DNA of 8,364 nt from Candidatus Bathyarchaeota archaeon (GCA_030670615.1 DAOVBJ010000031.1:1-8364), one strand, 5' to 3'. Positions 1 to 6,507 are shown, counted from the first letter of the stretch. Made by a program: numbers and translations. The notes: a model not told the origin generated them from the letters alone.

Positions 1-123
1 CGTTAAAGGGGTTCTCGCTTTCCTGTCTTTCTTAGCTGGATCAGAGGTTGAGAACATCGGTGAGATACGATTACGGAGTCCCATATATCCACTAAAGGGC
101 TAGAAGGGATCGCAGTACCTTTC

Positions 124-636
124 TTAGTGTAAGTTGCCCCCACATTGAAGACAGGACGTTCTTCTAGCCACGTTTTTCGCGCCACAATAGCGACAAAACA
201 CAATTTCAATTTCTCGCACGATCTCTCGTTCTCTCTGAACTGGATGTGACCGTGAAATGACTCTTTTTTGCAGTCCGAAGGTATTTCTGTTCAACTGTGC
301 TTGGGTGGCAAAAAAATTCCAAAAATCACCTTCTAATCTCAGCTCCCCCAAAATGAGTTTAACGGAAAACGGTATACGGTCAAATGATGAGGGAGAACGG
401 TTAATATTCTTGATTGTTTCGCCCAGCCCCATGGAGACTTCGAAACGTGTGGGGATACCGACTATTTTTATAAAGATGCTCTTGGAACCTAATTCGTTTT
501 TACGTATTTGTGTTAAGTAAACTGTACCTTTATGAAAATTCGTGACCCGAAAACCTTTACCCGCAAAATAGATTTCGATGTACTCCTGCAAGGCTATAAG
601 ATCGCAGTTGTAGCCTTGAAATTGTCGTCGTTCCAT
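124..636 (-). CDS. Zinc-ribbon protein of unknown function
   Basis: I do not recognise the family. The ATG at 636 gives about 170 residues. Most of the protein is a mixed alpha/beta region with no membrane segment or signal peptide. It ends in a compact zinc ribbon, CRYCG near residue 148 and CLQCG near residue 162, preceded by a charged Arg/Glu-rich linker that looks like a flexible tether. A TTG at 642, directly after the stop codon of the upstream gene, would add two residues. I prefer the ATG because a weak GGTT lies eight bases before it but only two bases before the TTG. The gene directly abuts the upstream PH-like/zinc-ribbon gene on the same strand, so the two are probably cotranscribed and translationally coupled. 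The shared C-terminal ribbon suggests a related role, perhaps in protein or nucleic-acid contact, but that is inference. Confidence 0.75.
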   Translation of the reverse strand: MERRQFQGYNCDLIALQEYIEIYFAGKGFRVTNFHKGTVYLTQIRKNELGSKSIFIKIVGIPTRFEVSMGLGETIKNINRSPSSFDRIPFSVKLILGELRLEGDFWNFFATQAQLNRNTFGLQKRVISRSHPVQREREIVREIEIVFCRYCGAKNVARRTSCLQCGGNLH

Positions 637-642
637 GGTCAA

Positions 643-1125
643 TTAACCAAAAGGTTGTCCACAATTATGGCAAAACTTTTCATTAGCAGAGAGCTCGATC
701 CCACAGCTAGGACAGTAGTGAAAAGAACTTGAAACCGTTTGAGACATCGGAGTGATGTCATTTGACTGAAGAGGCGCCTGATAACTTTGGGTTGCTCTCA
801 GCTCAGGTGATAGGAAGGGCAGAAGCCGCTGGAAAAGGGTTTTTATGGACGCTTGTTTTCCTTCGAGAATGATCTTGGATTGGCTTAAGACTTCAAGGTA
901 GGACTTCTTGAAGATGATCCCTCTTTCCTTGTATTTTATCCCTTGGATGTCTCTAATCGCCTCGGTTACAACGTCATCACTTTTAAAAACCAAGCCTCGT
1001 CTTGAGTACAGAACTAAACGCGCATCCGTTAAAATGACCATATACTGTTTACCCGCGTAAAACACATCAAAATCGCTCTGATAACGAATGTTCTCATAAG
1101 GCATCAGATAATCTTCTAAAGGCAA
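643..1125 (-). CDS. PH-like domain protein with C-terminal zinc ribbon
   Basis: A 160-residue protein. Residues 1-105 resemble the bacterial/archaeal PH-like fold: an opening EDYLMPYENIRY, then alternating strands such as YMVILTDARLVLY (28-40) and a final helix near 92-104. A low-complexity Ser/Gln-rich linker (about 106-135) leads to a zinc ribbon with C138, C141, C152 and C155. There is no membrane segment. The start is TTG at 1125, chosen because the EDYL..PYE opening belongs to the domain, AAGGT lies five bases upstream, and a TATA-like box at 1166-1173 predicts a transcript start near 1143. An internal ATG at 1102-1104 would cut into the domain. It is the first gene of a two-gene minus-strand unit; its stop touches the next gene. 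The PH-like assignment is from pattern recognition only; the ligand is unknown. Confidence 0.77.
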   Translation of the reverse strand: MPLEDYLMPYENIRYQSDFDVFYAGKQYMVILTDARLVLYSRRGLVFKSDDVVTEAIRDIQGIKYKERGIIFKKSYLEVLSQSKIILEGKQASIKTLFQRLLPFLSPELRATQSYQAPLQSNDITPMSQTVSSSFHYCPSCGIELSANEKFCHNCGQPFG

Positions 1126-1486
1126 GAAATACCTTGACTCCTGGCTCTGTCATAGAATTGTTCCGAATATAAGTTTTTCTTCACGACAATTGCGTTCGTA
1201 CCAACCTCTATTTACAGTATAATGAATCCTCGCTGGTCAAACACTTTCAAAAACGCTGTTCGTTCCAGATCAACATGAGGTCTATGCATCTTCGCAGGAG
1301 GCTGACAACGCCAGACGTGTCCGTATCACTAAAAACGTGAGTTAGTTAGCCGAATCCAGACTGTCAACTAGCTGACCCCCCCTCATACGACAGAGTCAGG
1401 AAGAGACAAGACACTGTTTGAATGATGCAGAGGGGAACCGAAACTCTTAACTCGTAATTACGTGCACTTGGTGTGAGGAAAAGATT
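1126..1486. other. Divergent intergenic region between zinc-ribbon pair and helicase operon
   Basis: 361 bases with no convincing gene. The left edge carries the minus-strand TATA-like box. The middle holds a 14-base imperfect palindrome at 1363-1376, GTCA and TGAC around CTAG with one mismatched pair, directly followed by a run of seven C (1376-1382). The right edge has a possible Shine-Dalgarno GAGG at 1475-1478, eight bases before the TTG at 1487. A plus-strand TATA box is not clear; CTTAACT near 1445 is the best weak candidate. I found no tRNA, and no complete C/D box pair. Confidence 0.5.
1166..1173 (-). promoter_or_regulatory. TATA-like box for the zinc-ribbon gene pair
   Basis: Read on the minus strand this is CTTATATT, preceded by an A-rich BRE-like stretch. 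Typical archaeal spacing of about 25 bases would start transcription near 1143, giving a leader of roughly 18 bases before the TTG at 1125. Only sequence and spacing support it. Confidence 0.45.
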
Positions 1487-1813
1487 TTGACCGAAGAGAA
1501 GCTTTCAAGTTTTTTAAAAACCGGTATGGACGGGTCGAGACTTAAAACGAATGTTCGAAGAGTACTCGTCTTAAAGCTTCCAGCTTACCAGTCATCTCCA
1601 ACACGCCTATCAATCGAACTTAACCTTGTAGACGAGGAGGACAAACCCAAGAAGAGACGCGGACTCATCTTACGATCCAGCAGTGGGCTGGAAGACTTTA
1701 GAGAAATCTTTCAAGATAACAAGCTTTCAAAGCTATTGAGTGCGATTGACATGGTTAACCCTGGGACGAAGGCTGTGAAGCGACGGGACGGGGAAGACGT
1801 TTTAGAATTGTAG
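1487..1813 (+). CDS. Conserved-looking small protein cotranscribed with helicase
   Basis: A 108-residue protein whose family I cannot name. It is charged and soluble. It begins with a Lys/Arg-rich segment, then two strand-like stretches, RRVLVLKLPAY (24-34) and LSIELNLVDEED (41-52), a basic KPKKRRG (53-59), and a helical C-terminal half (about 68-92) ending in an acidic tail. There are no cysteines, membrane spans or catalytic signature. The start is TTG, supported by GAGG eight bases upstream. Its stop lies three bases before the helicase ATG, and that ATG has no Shine-Dalgarno sequence of its own within the usual distance. Translation of the helicase is therefore probably coupled to this gene, which argues for a shared function such as a helicase partner or DNA-binding accessory. 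The role is inference from context only. Confidence 0.8.
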   Translation: MTEEKLSSFLKTGMDGSRLKTNVRRVLVLKLPAYQSSPTRLSIELNLVDEEDKPKKRRGLILRSSSGLEDFREIFQDNKLSKLLSAIDMVNPGTKAVKRRDGEDVLEL

Positions 1814-1816
1814 CAC

Positions 1817-3940
1817 ATGAGCGGAGGTTCCAAACTGAAACACGTCGAGCACCCCCTGATTTGGCCTAACACGGTGGAGTTTAGACTTTACCAAACGAAG
1901 ATTGCTGAAGCCGCGTCTGAAAGGAACACTTTGGTCATCCTTCCCACTGCTTTAGGCAAAACGGTTATTTCAGCCATAGTGGCGGCCGAGATCCTGTATA
2001 ATTATCGGAACGCCAAAGTCTTGGTGATGGCCCCCACTCGACCGCTTGTAATGCAGCACCGAAGAAGATTCGCCAGGATGTTGAAACTGGGAGCAGAGGA
2101 TACAGCGTTATTAACCGGTAAAACGCCGCCGGAGTATCGGATGCCAGTCTGGGAAGGCGACGCTCGAGTTATCTTCTCAACGCCCCAAGTCGTGAAAAAC
2201 GACTTATTGGAGAAGCGACTTACGCTGGAAGAGTATGGACTACTAGTCTTCGACGAATGCCACAGAGCCGTTAAGAAGTACGCGTATACGAGTATAGCCA
2301 AGTACTATCTGTCTCAGGCCAAGTATCCTCTTGTACTCGGGATGACGGCGTCACCGGGATCCAATATGCGAAGGGTTTTGGATGTCTGTAGAAACCTGTT
2401 CATTGAACACATCGAGTACAGAAACGAAGAGGACCCCGACGTTCAACCATACATCCAGCCGATCGACGTTAAATGGAAGCGTGTGGACCTCCCACGTGAA
2501 TACGTGGCTATGAAGTATTTGATCCGAACGATGTTGGATAAGAGACTGCTCTGGCTGTATCAAAGGGGCATAATCAAGAGCAGCCCGAAGTATACTACGA
2601 GGAGAAGCCTGATCGAGGCGGGTGGCGAACTTCGTCTCATGCTTGAAGAGCGTGATGCAGAGGACCGGAGAGGAATCTTCACGGCCATTATTGCCCAGTC
2701 TCTGGCGTTAACGCTCTTCCACATGTTGGAACTTCTGGAATCGCAAGGTGTGTGGACCCTCAACACGTTTCTCAGGAAAGTTACACAGGAAAAGAGAGAG
2801 AAACGGAGTTACGCAATCCTAGTCAACGAGCCAGAATACCGGAAGCTTACAACCGCCATCGACAGCATTCAGATCGATCATCCTAAAAAGGTATTGCTGA
2901 AGCGTTTAGTGCAAGAGATACTAGAGACGAAGCCTTCGTCGCGGATGCTGGTCTTCACGCAGTACAGAGCCACCGCAAGCCACCTGGTCTCAGAATTGAA
3001 CACGCTTCAGGGCGTAAGGGCGAACCGATTTGTGGGCCAAGCGTCTACGCTGCTGGATAAAGGTTTGACCCAAGAGGAGCAGGCTGCGCGAATCGAGCAG
3101 TTGGAAGACGGCTCGTTAAACGTTCTTGTGGCAACATCCATCGCCGAGGAAGGATTAGACATCCCCGCAGTGGATCAAGTCTTTTTTTATGAGCCCATAC
3201 CGAGTGAGATACGATACATTCAACGACGTGGAAGAACGGGAAGGAAAGCCCCGGGCAAGGTGACGATCCTAGCCACAAACAACAGTCTCGACATGATCTA
3301 TCTCTACGCAAGCAGACGAAGGATCGAGAAAATGCGGAGAACAGCGGAAAACGTGAACAGTAAGCTCCAACCAATCATCAGGATACATCCGAAGCCAACG
3401 CCAAACAAGTTGACGCCTGCAGAACTCAGGGCCTTAGAGGAAAAGGCTCACTTAGCCAGAATGGAGCCTGAGATAATCAAGACGGAAGCTGAGTCATTGA
3501 AGGCGTTCAGAACGAAGATTTCGAGCGCCTCCAGAAAGGCGTATACCAAACTGCTTGAGAGAGGCAGTTCAGGTCTAAGCATGGACCAACTCGCTCATGA
3601 GATGGAGTATGAGGGAGTCAACACAACGACAGTTAAGAGCGTAATCCAAAAGCTGATGAGTGAGCAACTTGTGAAAGAAAAAAGTCGTGGAACATACATG
3701 GCGACAGCAGCAGTGAAGCCCTCGGGAAAAACGTTTGAGGTCACCATCGAGAAGATCCTTCCTGGATCAGCGTTAGTCCTAATAGACGACCAGTGGAGGG
3801 CCAGACTGCTCCCCGAAGACTACGACGGGCCTCGAAACCTCATAAAGAAGAAATCTCGGTTTAGGGCTTCAGCTCAACTGTACCGAGTTGAAGGAGCACT
3901 ATATATACGAGTGAAGGACGTTACGGAGATACTAACCTGA
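1817..3940 (+). CDS. Hef/FANCM-like DEAH-box superfamily 2 helicase lacking nuclease domain
   Basis: ATP-dependent branched-DNA helicase/translocase of the Hef-FANCM-Mph1 family, expected to act on stalled replication forks. Visible motifs: Walker A PTALGKT (43-49; the usual residue after PT is Gly), motif Ia APTRPLVMQH (72-81), STPQVVKNDL (121-130), DECH (146-149), TAS (177-179). A helical insert (about 210-350) between the two RecA domains is typical of Hef. Then come VFTQYR (379-384), FVGQAS plus DKGLTQ (405-419), motif V ATSIAEEGLDIP (439-450) and motif VI QRRGRTGR (469-476). Euryarchaeal Hef continues into an XPF/ERCC4 nuclease with an ERKxxxD motif; none is visible here. Instead residues about 565-630 look like a winged helix and 635-705 like a small beta-barrel or OB-like domain. 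It lies three bases after the small upstream gene, in one operon. Helicase family is confident; the C-terminal domain calls are inference. Confidence 0.93.
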   Translation: MSGGSKLKHVEHPLIWPNTVEFRLYQTKIAEAASERNTLVILPTALGKTVISAIVAAEILYNYRNAKVLVMAPTRPLVMQHRRRFARMLKLGAEDTALLTGKTPPEYRMPVWEGDARVIFSTPQVVKNDLLEKRLTLEEYGLLVFDECHRAVKKYAYTSIAKYYLSQAKYPLVLGMTASPGSNMRRVLDVCRNLFIEHIEYRNEEDPDVQPYIQPIDVKWKRVDLPREYVAMKYLIRTMLDKRLLWLYQRGIIKSSPKYTTRRSLIEAGGELRLMLEERDAEDRRGIFTAIIAQSLALTLFHMLELLESQGVWTLNTFLRKVTQEKREKRSYAILVNEPEYRKLTTAIDSIQIDHPKKVLLKRLVQEILETKPSSRMLVFTQYRATASHLVSELNTLQGVRANRFVGQASTLLDKGLTQEEQAARIEQLEDGSLNVLVATSIAEEGLDIPAVDQVFFYEPIPSEIRYIQRRGRTGRKAPGKVTILATNNSLDMIYLYASRRRIEKMRRTAENVNSKLQPIIRIHPKPTPNKLTPAELRALEEKAHLARMEPEIIKTEAESLKAFRTKISSASRKAYTKLLERGSSGLSMDQLAHEMEYEGVNTTTVKSVIQKLMSEQLVKEKSRGTYMATAAVKPSGKTFEVTIEKILPGSALVLIDDQWRARLLPEDYDGPRNLIKKKSRFRASAQLYRVEGALYIRVKDVTEILT

Positions 3941-4101
3941 ATAAAAACGCCTAAAAACTATGCATACTGCGACGCTTCATCGTATATGATAGGCAACTGA
4001 CAATTGAATAAGTTGGTTCGGGATGGTGCTTCCCTTTGAAACGTGTACACATCAGGTTTATCGTCTACGACCGTCATTCAGTGATTAGTGGTACCAAGTG
4101 A

Positions 4102-4123
4102 AACCGCTGTGTGTTACAGCGTT
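4102..4123. repeat. Hairpin-forming inverted repeat upstream of metG
   Basis: CGCTGT (4105-4110) and ACAGCG (4116-4121) pair perfectly around a five-base loop; the stem extends by two A-T pairs past one bulged C. It is not followed by a T run, so it does not look like a terminator. Purpose unknown. Confidence 0.4.
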
Positions 4124-4200
4124 CTGTAAGAGGGCAAGATTATGCTGATGAAAGTGTACATAAGGAGTGCTTTGTCGTCTCTGTATCACCCAGTATCTTC

Positions 4201-4222
4201 ATATCGATTGCAGAATCGCTAT
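4201..4222 (+). repeat. Hairpin just upstream of the metG ribosome binding site
   Basis: CGATT (4205-4209) pairs with AATCG (4214-4218) around the loop GCAG. After one mismatch, ATA (4201-4203) pairs with TAT (4220-4222). It ends eight bases before the metG Shine-Dalgarno sequence. It could be a leader structure affecting translation, or chance. Confidence 0.35.
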
Positions 4223-4229
4223 CAGTATA

Positions 4230-4236
4230 GAGGGTG
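4230..4236 (+). promoter_or_regulatory. Ribosome binding site of metG
   Basis: GAGGGTG lies ten bases before the ATG at 4247. It favours this start over an internal GTG at 4319, which has no nearby Shine-Dalgarno sequence, even though the encoded protein then carries about 30 residues before the conserved catalytic core. Confidence 0.5.
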
Positions 4237-4246
4237 TTGATGTAAA

Positions 4247-5977
4247 ATGCATCCAAAACGTGAAAACGCAGGATCCCCCAATAAGCTTTTAAATAAGGTT
4301 ACTGAAAAATTCCACGAGGTGTTAACACTAACACAAAACATTATCGTTACCGCCGCAATCCCGTACGCGAATGCAGACCTCCATATCGGCCATCTCCGCT
4401 CGACGTATATACCCGCTGACGTTTACACCCGTTATCTCAGACTCAAAGGCCAAAACGTAATTTACATCTGCGCAACAGACGAACATGGCACCCCAATTTC
4501 CCTTAGAGCAGAGAAAGAGGGAATCACTCCCAAAGAGATCGCTGACAAATACAACAAAACCATTCATGAGGACTTAATTAAAGTCGGCTGCTCCTTCGAT
4601 AATTTTAGCAGAACCACCACACAACTTCATCACGAGCAGACTCAACAATTCTTCAGACGCCTCCTCGAGAAAAACTACATCTACAGAGATAAATACGAAC
4701 AGCTGTTCTGTCCAAAATGCAATCGATTCCTCCCAGATAGATATGTTGAGGGCGTATGCCCACACTGCGGTGGTGAAAAAGCTAGAGGAGACTCATGCGA
4801 TGTGTGTGGCAGATATTTGAAGCCCACTGAATTGAAAAAGCCCTATTGTGTAACTTGTGGCACAACGCCTGAAATTCGAAAAACAGAACACTGGTTCTTT
4901 AAACTAAGTGAGTTTCAGGATTTCCTTAAGGAATGGCTTGAAGAAAACAGGGACTTCCCCTCCAACGTTAGAAATTACGCATTAGAGTGGCTCCGAGAGG
5001 GCCTCAGGGACTGGTGTATCACCCGAGATCTGGACTGGGGTGTCCCCGTTCCTGTAGAAGACTCTGAGGGAAAGGTAATTTATGTCTGGTTTGATGCGCC
5101 AATCGGCTACATTTCATCCTCCATAGAATGGGCAAATCGTTCGGGAAACGCTGAAGAATGGAAGTCCTTCTGGCAAAAGGAGGACAGTAAAATAGTACAC
5201 TTCATTGGCAAGGACATAATCTATCACCACGCCATCTTTTGGCCAGCCATGCTAAAAGGCCACGGAGATTACACGTTACCCTACAAGATAATCGCTGGCG
5301 AGTACCTCACCCTTGAAGGAAAGAAGATGTCAAAGAGCAGGGAGTGGGTTATTGGAGTGAAGGATTATCTGGAGAAGTTTGAGCCCGACCCCCTCCGATA
5401 CTACTTGATTGCAGTCTCACCCCTTACCAAGGACGCGGATTTTTCGTGGACAGAATTCATTCGAAAAAATAATGATGAACTCGCAGATATTCTGGGGAAC
5501 TTTATTCACCGAACCTTAACCTTCACCTACCGATTCTTCAATAAACGAATCCCAAACGCGGAAGAACTTGATGAAGCTGACGAGAAAATTCTTGAGACCA
5601 TTATGAACGTGAAACATGAAGTTGAAGAGTTACTGGAAAAACAGGAGTTTCATCGAGCCATTCGATCGATCATGGGGCTGGCAGCGACGGGTAACAGGTA
5701 CTTTAATGGGCAGGAGCCGTGGAAAACCGTGAAAGAGGACCCAAAGAAGGCGGTCAACACGTTGTACATCTCAAATCAAATTGTAAAAGCCTTAGCCATC
5801 CTTTTAGAACCCTTCCTCCCCTTCACAGCTGAAAGGATGTGGACTCTTCTCAATCTTCCGGGAAGTATTCATGAGCAGAAATGGGGGGAAATCGATGTGA
5901 CACTCGCTTCAAACCATGTGATCAAAAAGCCTGAGCCCCTATTCCGTAAGATTGAATCGACTACGCAACTGCGTTAA
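4247..5977 (+). CDS. metG: Methionyl-tRNA synthetase
   Basis: Class I aminoacyl-tRNA synthetase that charges initiator and elongator tRNA(Met) with methionine in the cytoplasm. Of 576 residues, the Rossmann core opens with VTAAIPYANADLHIGH (34-49), whose HIGH (46-49) is the first ATP-binding signature; KMSKS is at 360-364. The connective peptide carries four CxxC zinc knuckles: CPKC (155), CPHC (171), CDVC (184) and CVTC (201), the two-zinc archaeal/E. coli-type arrangement. The helical anticodon-binding domain follows (about 400-560). The C-terminal EMAP/Trbp-like dimerisation domain of some MetRS is absent; in archaea this is often a separate gene. Odd: about 30 residues precede the core, whereas most homologues start only a few residues before it. 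The start was chosen on the Shine-Dalgarno evidence; GTG at 4319 is the alternative. It appears to be transcribed alone. Confidence 0.97.
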   Translation: MHPKRENAGSPNKLLNKVTEKFHEVLTLTQNIIVTAAIPYANADLHIGHLRSTYIPADVYTRYLRLKGQNVIYICATDEHGTPISLRAEKEGITPKEIADKYNKTIHEDLIKVGCSFDNFSRTTTQLHHEQTQQFFRRLLEKNYIYRDKYEQLFCPKCNRFLPDRYVEGVCPHCGGEKARGDSCDVCGRYLKPTELKKPYCVTCGTTPEIRKTEHWFFKLSEFQDFLKEWLEENRDFPSNVRNYALEWLREGLRDWCITRDLDWGVPVPVEDSEGKVIYVWFDAPIGYISSSIEWANRSGNAEEWKSFWQKEDSKIVHFIGKDIIYHHAIFWPAMLKGHGDYTLPYKIIAGEYLTLEGKKMSKSREWVIGVKDYLEKFEPDPLRYYLIAVSPLTKDADFSWTEFIRKNNDELADILGNFIHRTLTFTYRFFNKRIPNAEELDEADEKILETIMNVKHEVEELLEKQEFHRAIRSIMGLAATGNRYFNGQEPWKTVKEDPKKAVNTLYISNQIVKALAILLEPFLPFTAERMWTLLNLPGSIHEQKWGEIDVTLASNHVIKKPEPLFRKIESTTQLR

Positions 5978-6117
5978 AGGATTAGGGACTTGTAGACTTC
6001 AAGGGACGAAGAATGACCGCAGGGTTCCTCAAGTTGATAGACTTTGAGGTCACGGGTAAGACTTCGTTCTGGCTCAACTCTATCCTCAATGGCGTCGATC
6101 TCGTTCAGCAAAGCCAT
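5974..6117 (-). CDS. Doubtful 47-residue ORF or remnant downstream of the RHH gene
   Basis: An ATG at 6115-6117 opens a 47-residue minus-strand frame, rich in Glu, Asp, Leu and Arg (for example LLNEIDAIEDRVE), ending on a TAA that overlaps the metG stop by two bases on the other strand. The same frame is open upstream as far as the RHH gene's end, with one TAG between, so the region could be a short gene or a decayed longer one. No Shine-Dalgarno sequence and no recognised family. A plus-strand frame (6013-6270) overlaps it but runs antisense through the RHH gene and looks spurious. Confidence 0.2.
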   Translation of the reverse strand: MALLNEIDAIEDRVEPERSLTRDLKVYQLEEPCGHSSSLEVYKSLIL

Positions 6118-6178
6118 CAAGGAAGGAGGCTAAGGTATAGACTCTGCGTCCGCTTCGAGCAGGCTCTCGGTCGTGTAC

Positions 6179-6346
6179 CTACATGGCCCCAACGTATCGT
6201 CTCTTTTTTTCCCATAATTCCGCTACCAACATATCTCGAACGGCTAAACGGATTGCTTCAGCTCTATTAGGATAATAGTTCTCGTCAACCAGTTCATCCA
6301 AGTCTTTGATGTATAGTTCAGGTAGATGAATCGTTATTAGTTTCAA
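6179..6346 (-). CDS. Ribbon-helix-helix (CopG/NikR-type) transcriptional regulator
   Basis: A 55-residue DNA-binding protein of the RHH class, which acts as dimers. KLITIHLPE (2-10) is the DNA-contacting beta strand, YIKDLDELV (12-20) helix A, and NRAEAIRLAVRDML (27-40) the conserved turn and helix B. A short basic tail follows, with no ligand-binding domain, so it is a minimal repressor-like form. The start is TTG at 6344-6346. The family begins M-K-L-I/V-T, GAGG sits seven bases upstream, and the TATA-like box at 6401-6408 predicts a transcript start near 6378, downstream of the ATG at 6389-6391 that would otherwise give a 70-residue product. It is divergent from the tRNA methylthiotransferase gene and its own promoter is covered by inverted and direct repeats, suggesting autoregulation and possibly control of the neighbour. 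Fold confident; targets inferred. Confidence 0.87.
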   Translation of the reverse strand: MKLITIHLPELYIKDLDELVDENYYPNRAEAIRLAVRDMLVAELWEKKRRYVGAM

Positions 6347-6353
6347 ACAACCG

Positions 6354-6376
6354 CCTCTATTAATTACAAATAGAGG
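6354..6376 (-). promoter_or_regulatory. Hairpin occluding the RHH gene's ribosome binding site
   Basis: A perfect 8-bp inverted repeat, CCTCTATT (6354-6361) and AATAGAGG (6369-6376), with a seven-base loop. In the minus-strand transcript the 3' arm contains GAGG (6354-6357), the Shine-Dalgarno sequence seven bases before the TTG start. The hairpin would sit at or next to the 5' end of the mRNA. It could limit translation or serve as a DNA operator. Confidence 0.5.
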
Positions 6377-6386
6377 GTGTATACAG

Positions 6387-6396
6387 AACATATGTT
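6387..6396. repeat. 10-bp perfect palindrome in RHH promoter region
   Basis: AACATATGTT is identical on both strands and lies between the RHH gene's TATA-like box and its predicted transcript start. A possible protein-binding site; function not shown. Confidence 0.35.
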
Positions 6397-6398
6397 TG

Positions 6399-6429
6399 CG
6401 TATTTATATCTAAATACGATTTAAATACG
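6399..6429. promoter_or_regulatory. Probable operator: inverted repeat plus third half-site over RHH promoter
   Basis: CGTATTTA (6399-6406), spacer TATC, then TAAATACG (6411-6418) form a perfect 8-bp inverted repeat. A third copy, TAAATACG (6422-6429), follows exactly 11 bases on in direct orientation, about one helical turn. The inverted repeat covers the minus-strand TATA-like box TATAAATA (6401-6408) of the RHH gene. RHH proteins commonly bind such clustered half-sites cooperatively, so autorepression is the natural reading; this is inference. Confidence 0.55.
6401..6408 (-). promoter_or_regulatory. TATA-like box of the RHH gene
   Basis: Minus-strand TATAAATA. Transcription about 25 bases downstream would start near 6378, giving a leader of about 32 bases before the TTG at 6346. 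It is embedded in the inverted repeat at 6399-6418. Confidence 0.5.
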
Positions 6430-6507
6430 AATGTTCCTTTTACTTATATAATATAGGTATTATTCTTAGCGATACTGTGAATAATTCGCCATTTAAAAAC
6501 ACCGTTA

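Larger units (their letters stand above)
3941..4246. other. Intergenic region and possible leader of metG
   Basis: 306 bases with no convincing gene. It contains a perfect 8-base palindrome GTGTACAC at 4043-4050, with the partial copy GTGTACA again near 4153, a hairpin at 4102-4123 and a second hairpin at 4201-4222 just before the metG ribosome binding site. A strong TATA box is not evident; CGTATATGAT near 3980 and ATAAGG near 4160 are weak candidates. No oligo-T terminator follows the helicase stop. Confidence 0.5.

Noticed and set aside
3..209. 68-residue minus-strand ORF at the left edge
   Set aside because: It overlaps the end of the zinc-ribbon gene in another frame and shows no domain; the zinc-ribbon frame carries the cysteine motif. 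Positions 1-123 otherwise show nothing I can support.
1421..1430. ATGATG resembling a C box upstream of the helicase operon
   Set aside because: One mismatch to the consensus and no D box downstream within the usual length.
3045..3374. 109-residue minus-strand ORF inside the helicase gene
   Set aside because: Antisense to conserved helicase motifs V and VI; a shadow of a strongly constrained gene.
4080..4150. Possible C/D box small RNA (GTGATTA and CTGATGA as C-like boxes)
   Set aside because: Both boxes carry a mismatch and no CTGA D box lies at the right distance.
4227..4237. Eleven-base string ATAGAGGGTGT shared with 6370-6380
   Set aside because: An 11-base match between two sites is expected by chance in a window of this size; the surroundings differ.
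6013..6270. 85-residue plus-strand ORF between metG and the methylthiotransferase gene
   Set aside because: Its second half is antisense to the well-supported RHH gene, it has no ribosome binding site, and the protein resembles no family.
6389..6391. ATG as the start of the RHH gene (70 residues)
   Set aside because: It lies upstream of the transcript start predicted from the TATA-like box; the family's M-K-L-I-T beginning and a well-placed GAGG support the TTG at 6346.
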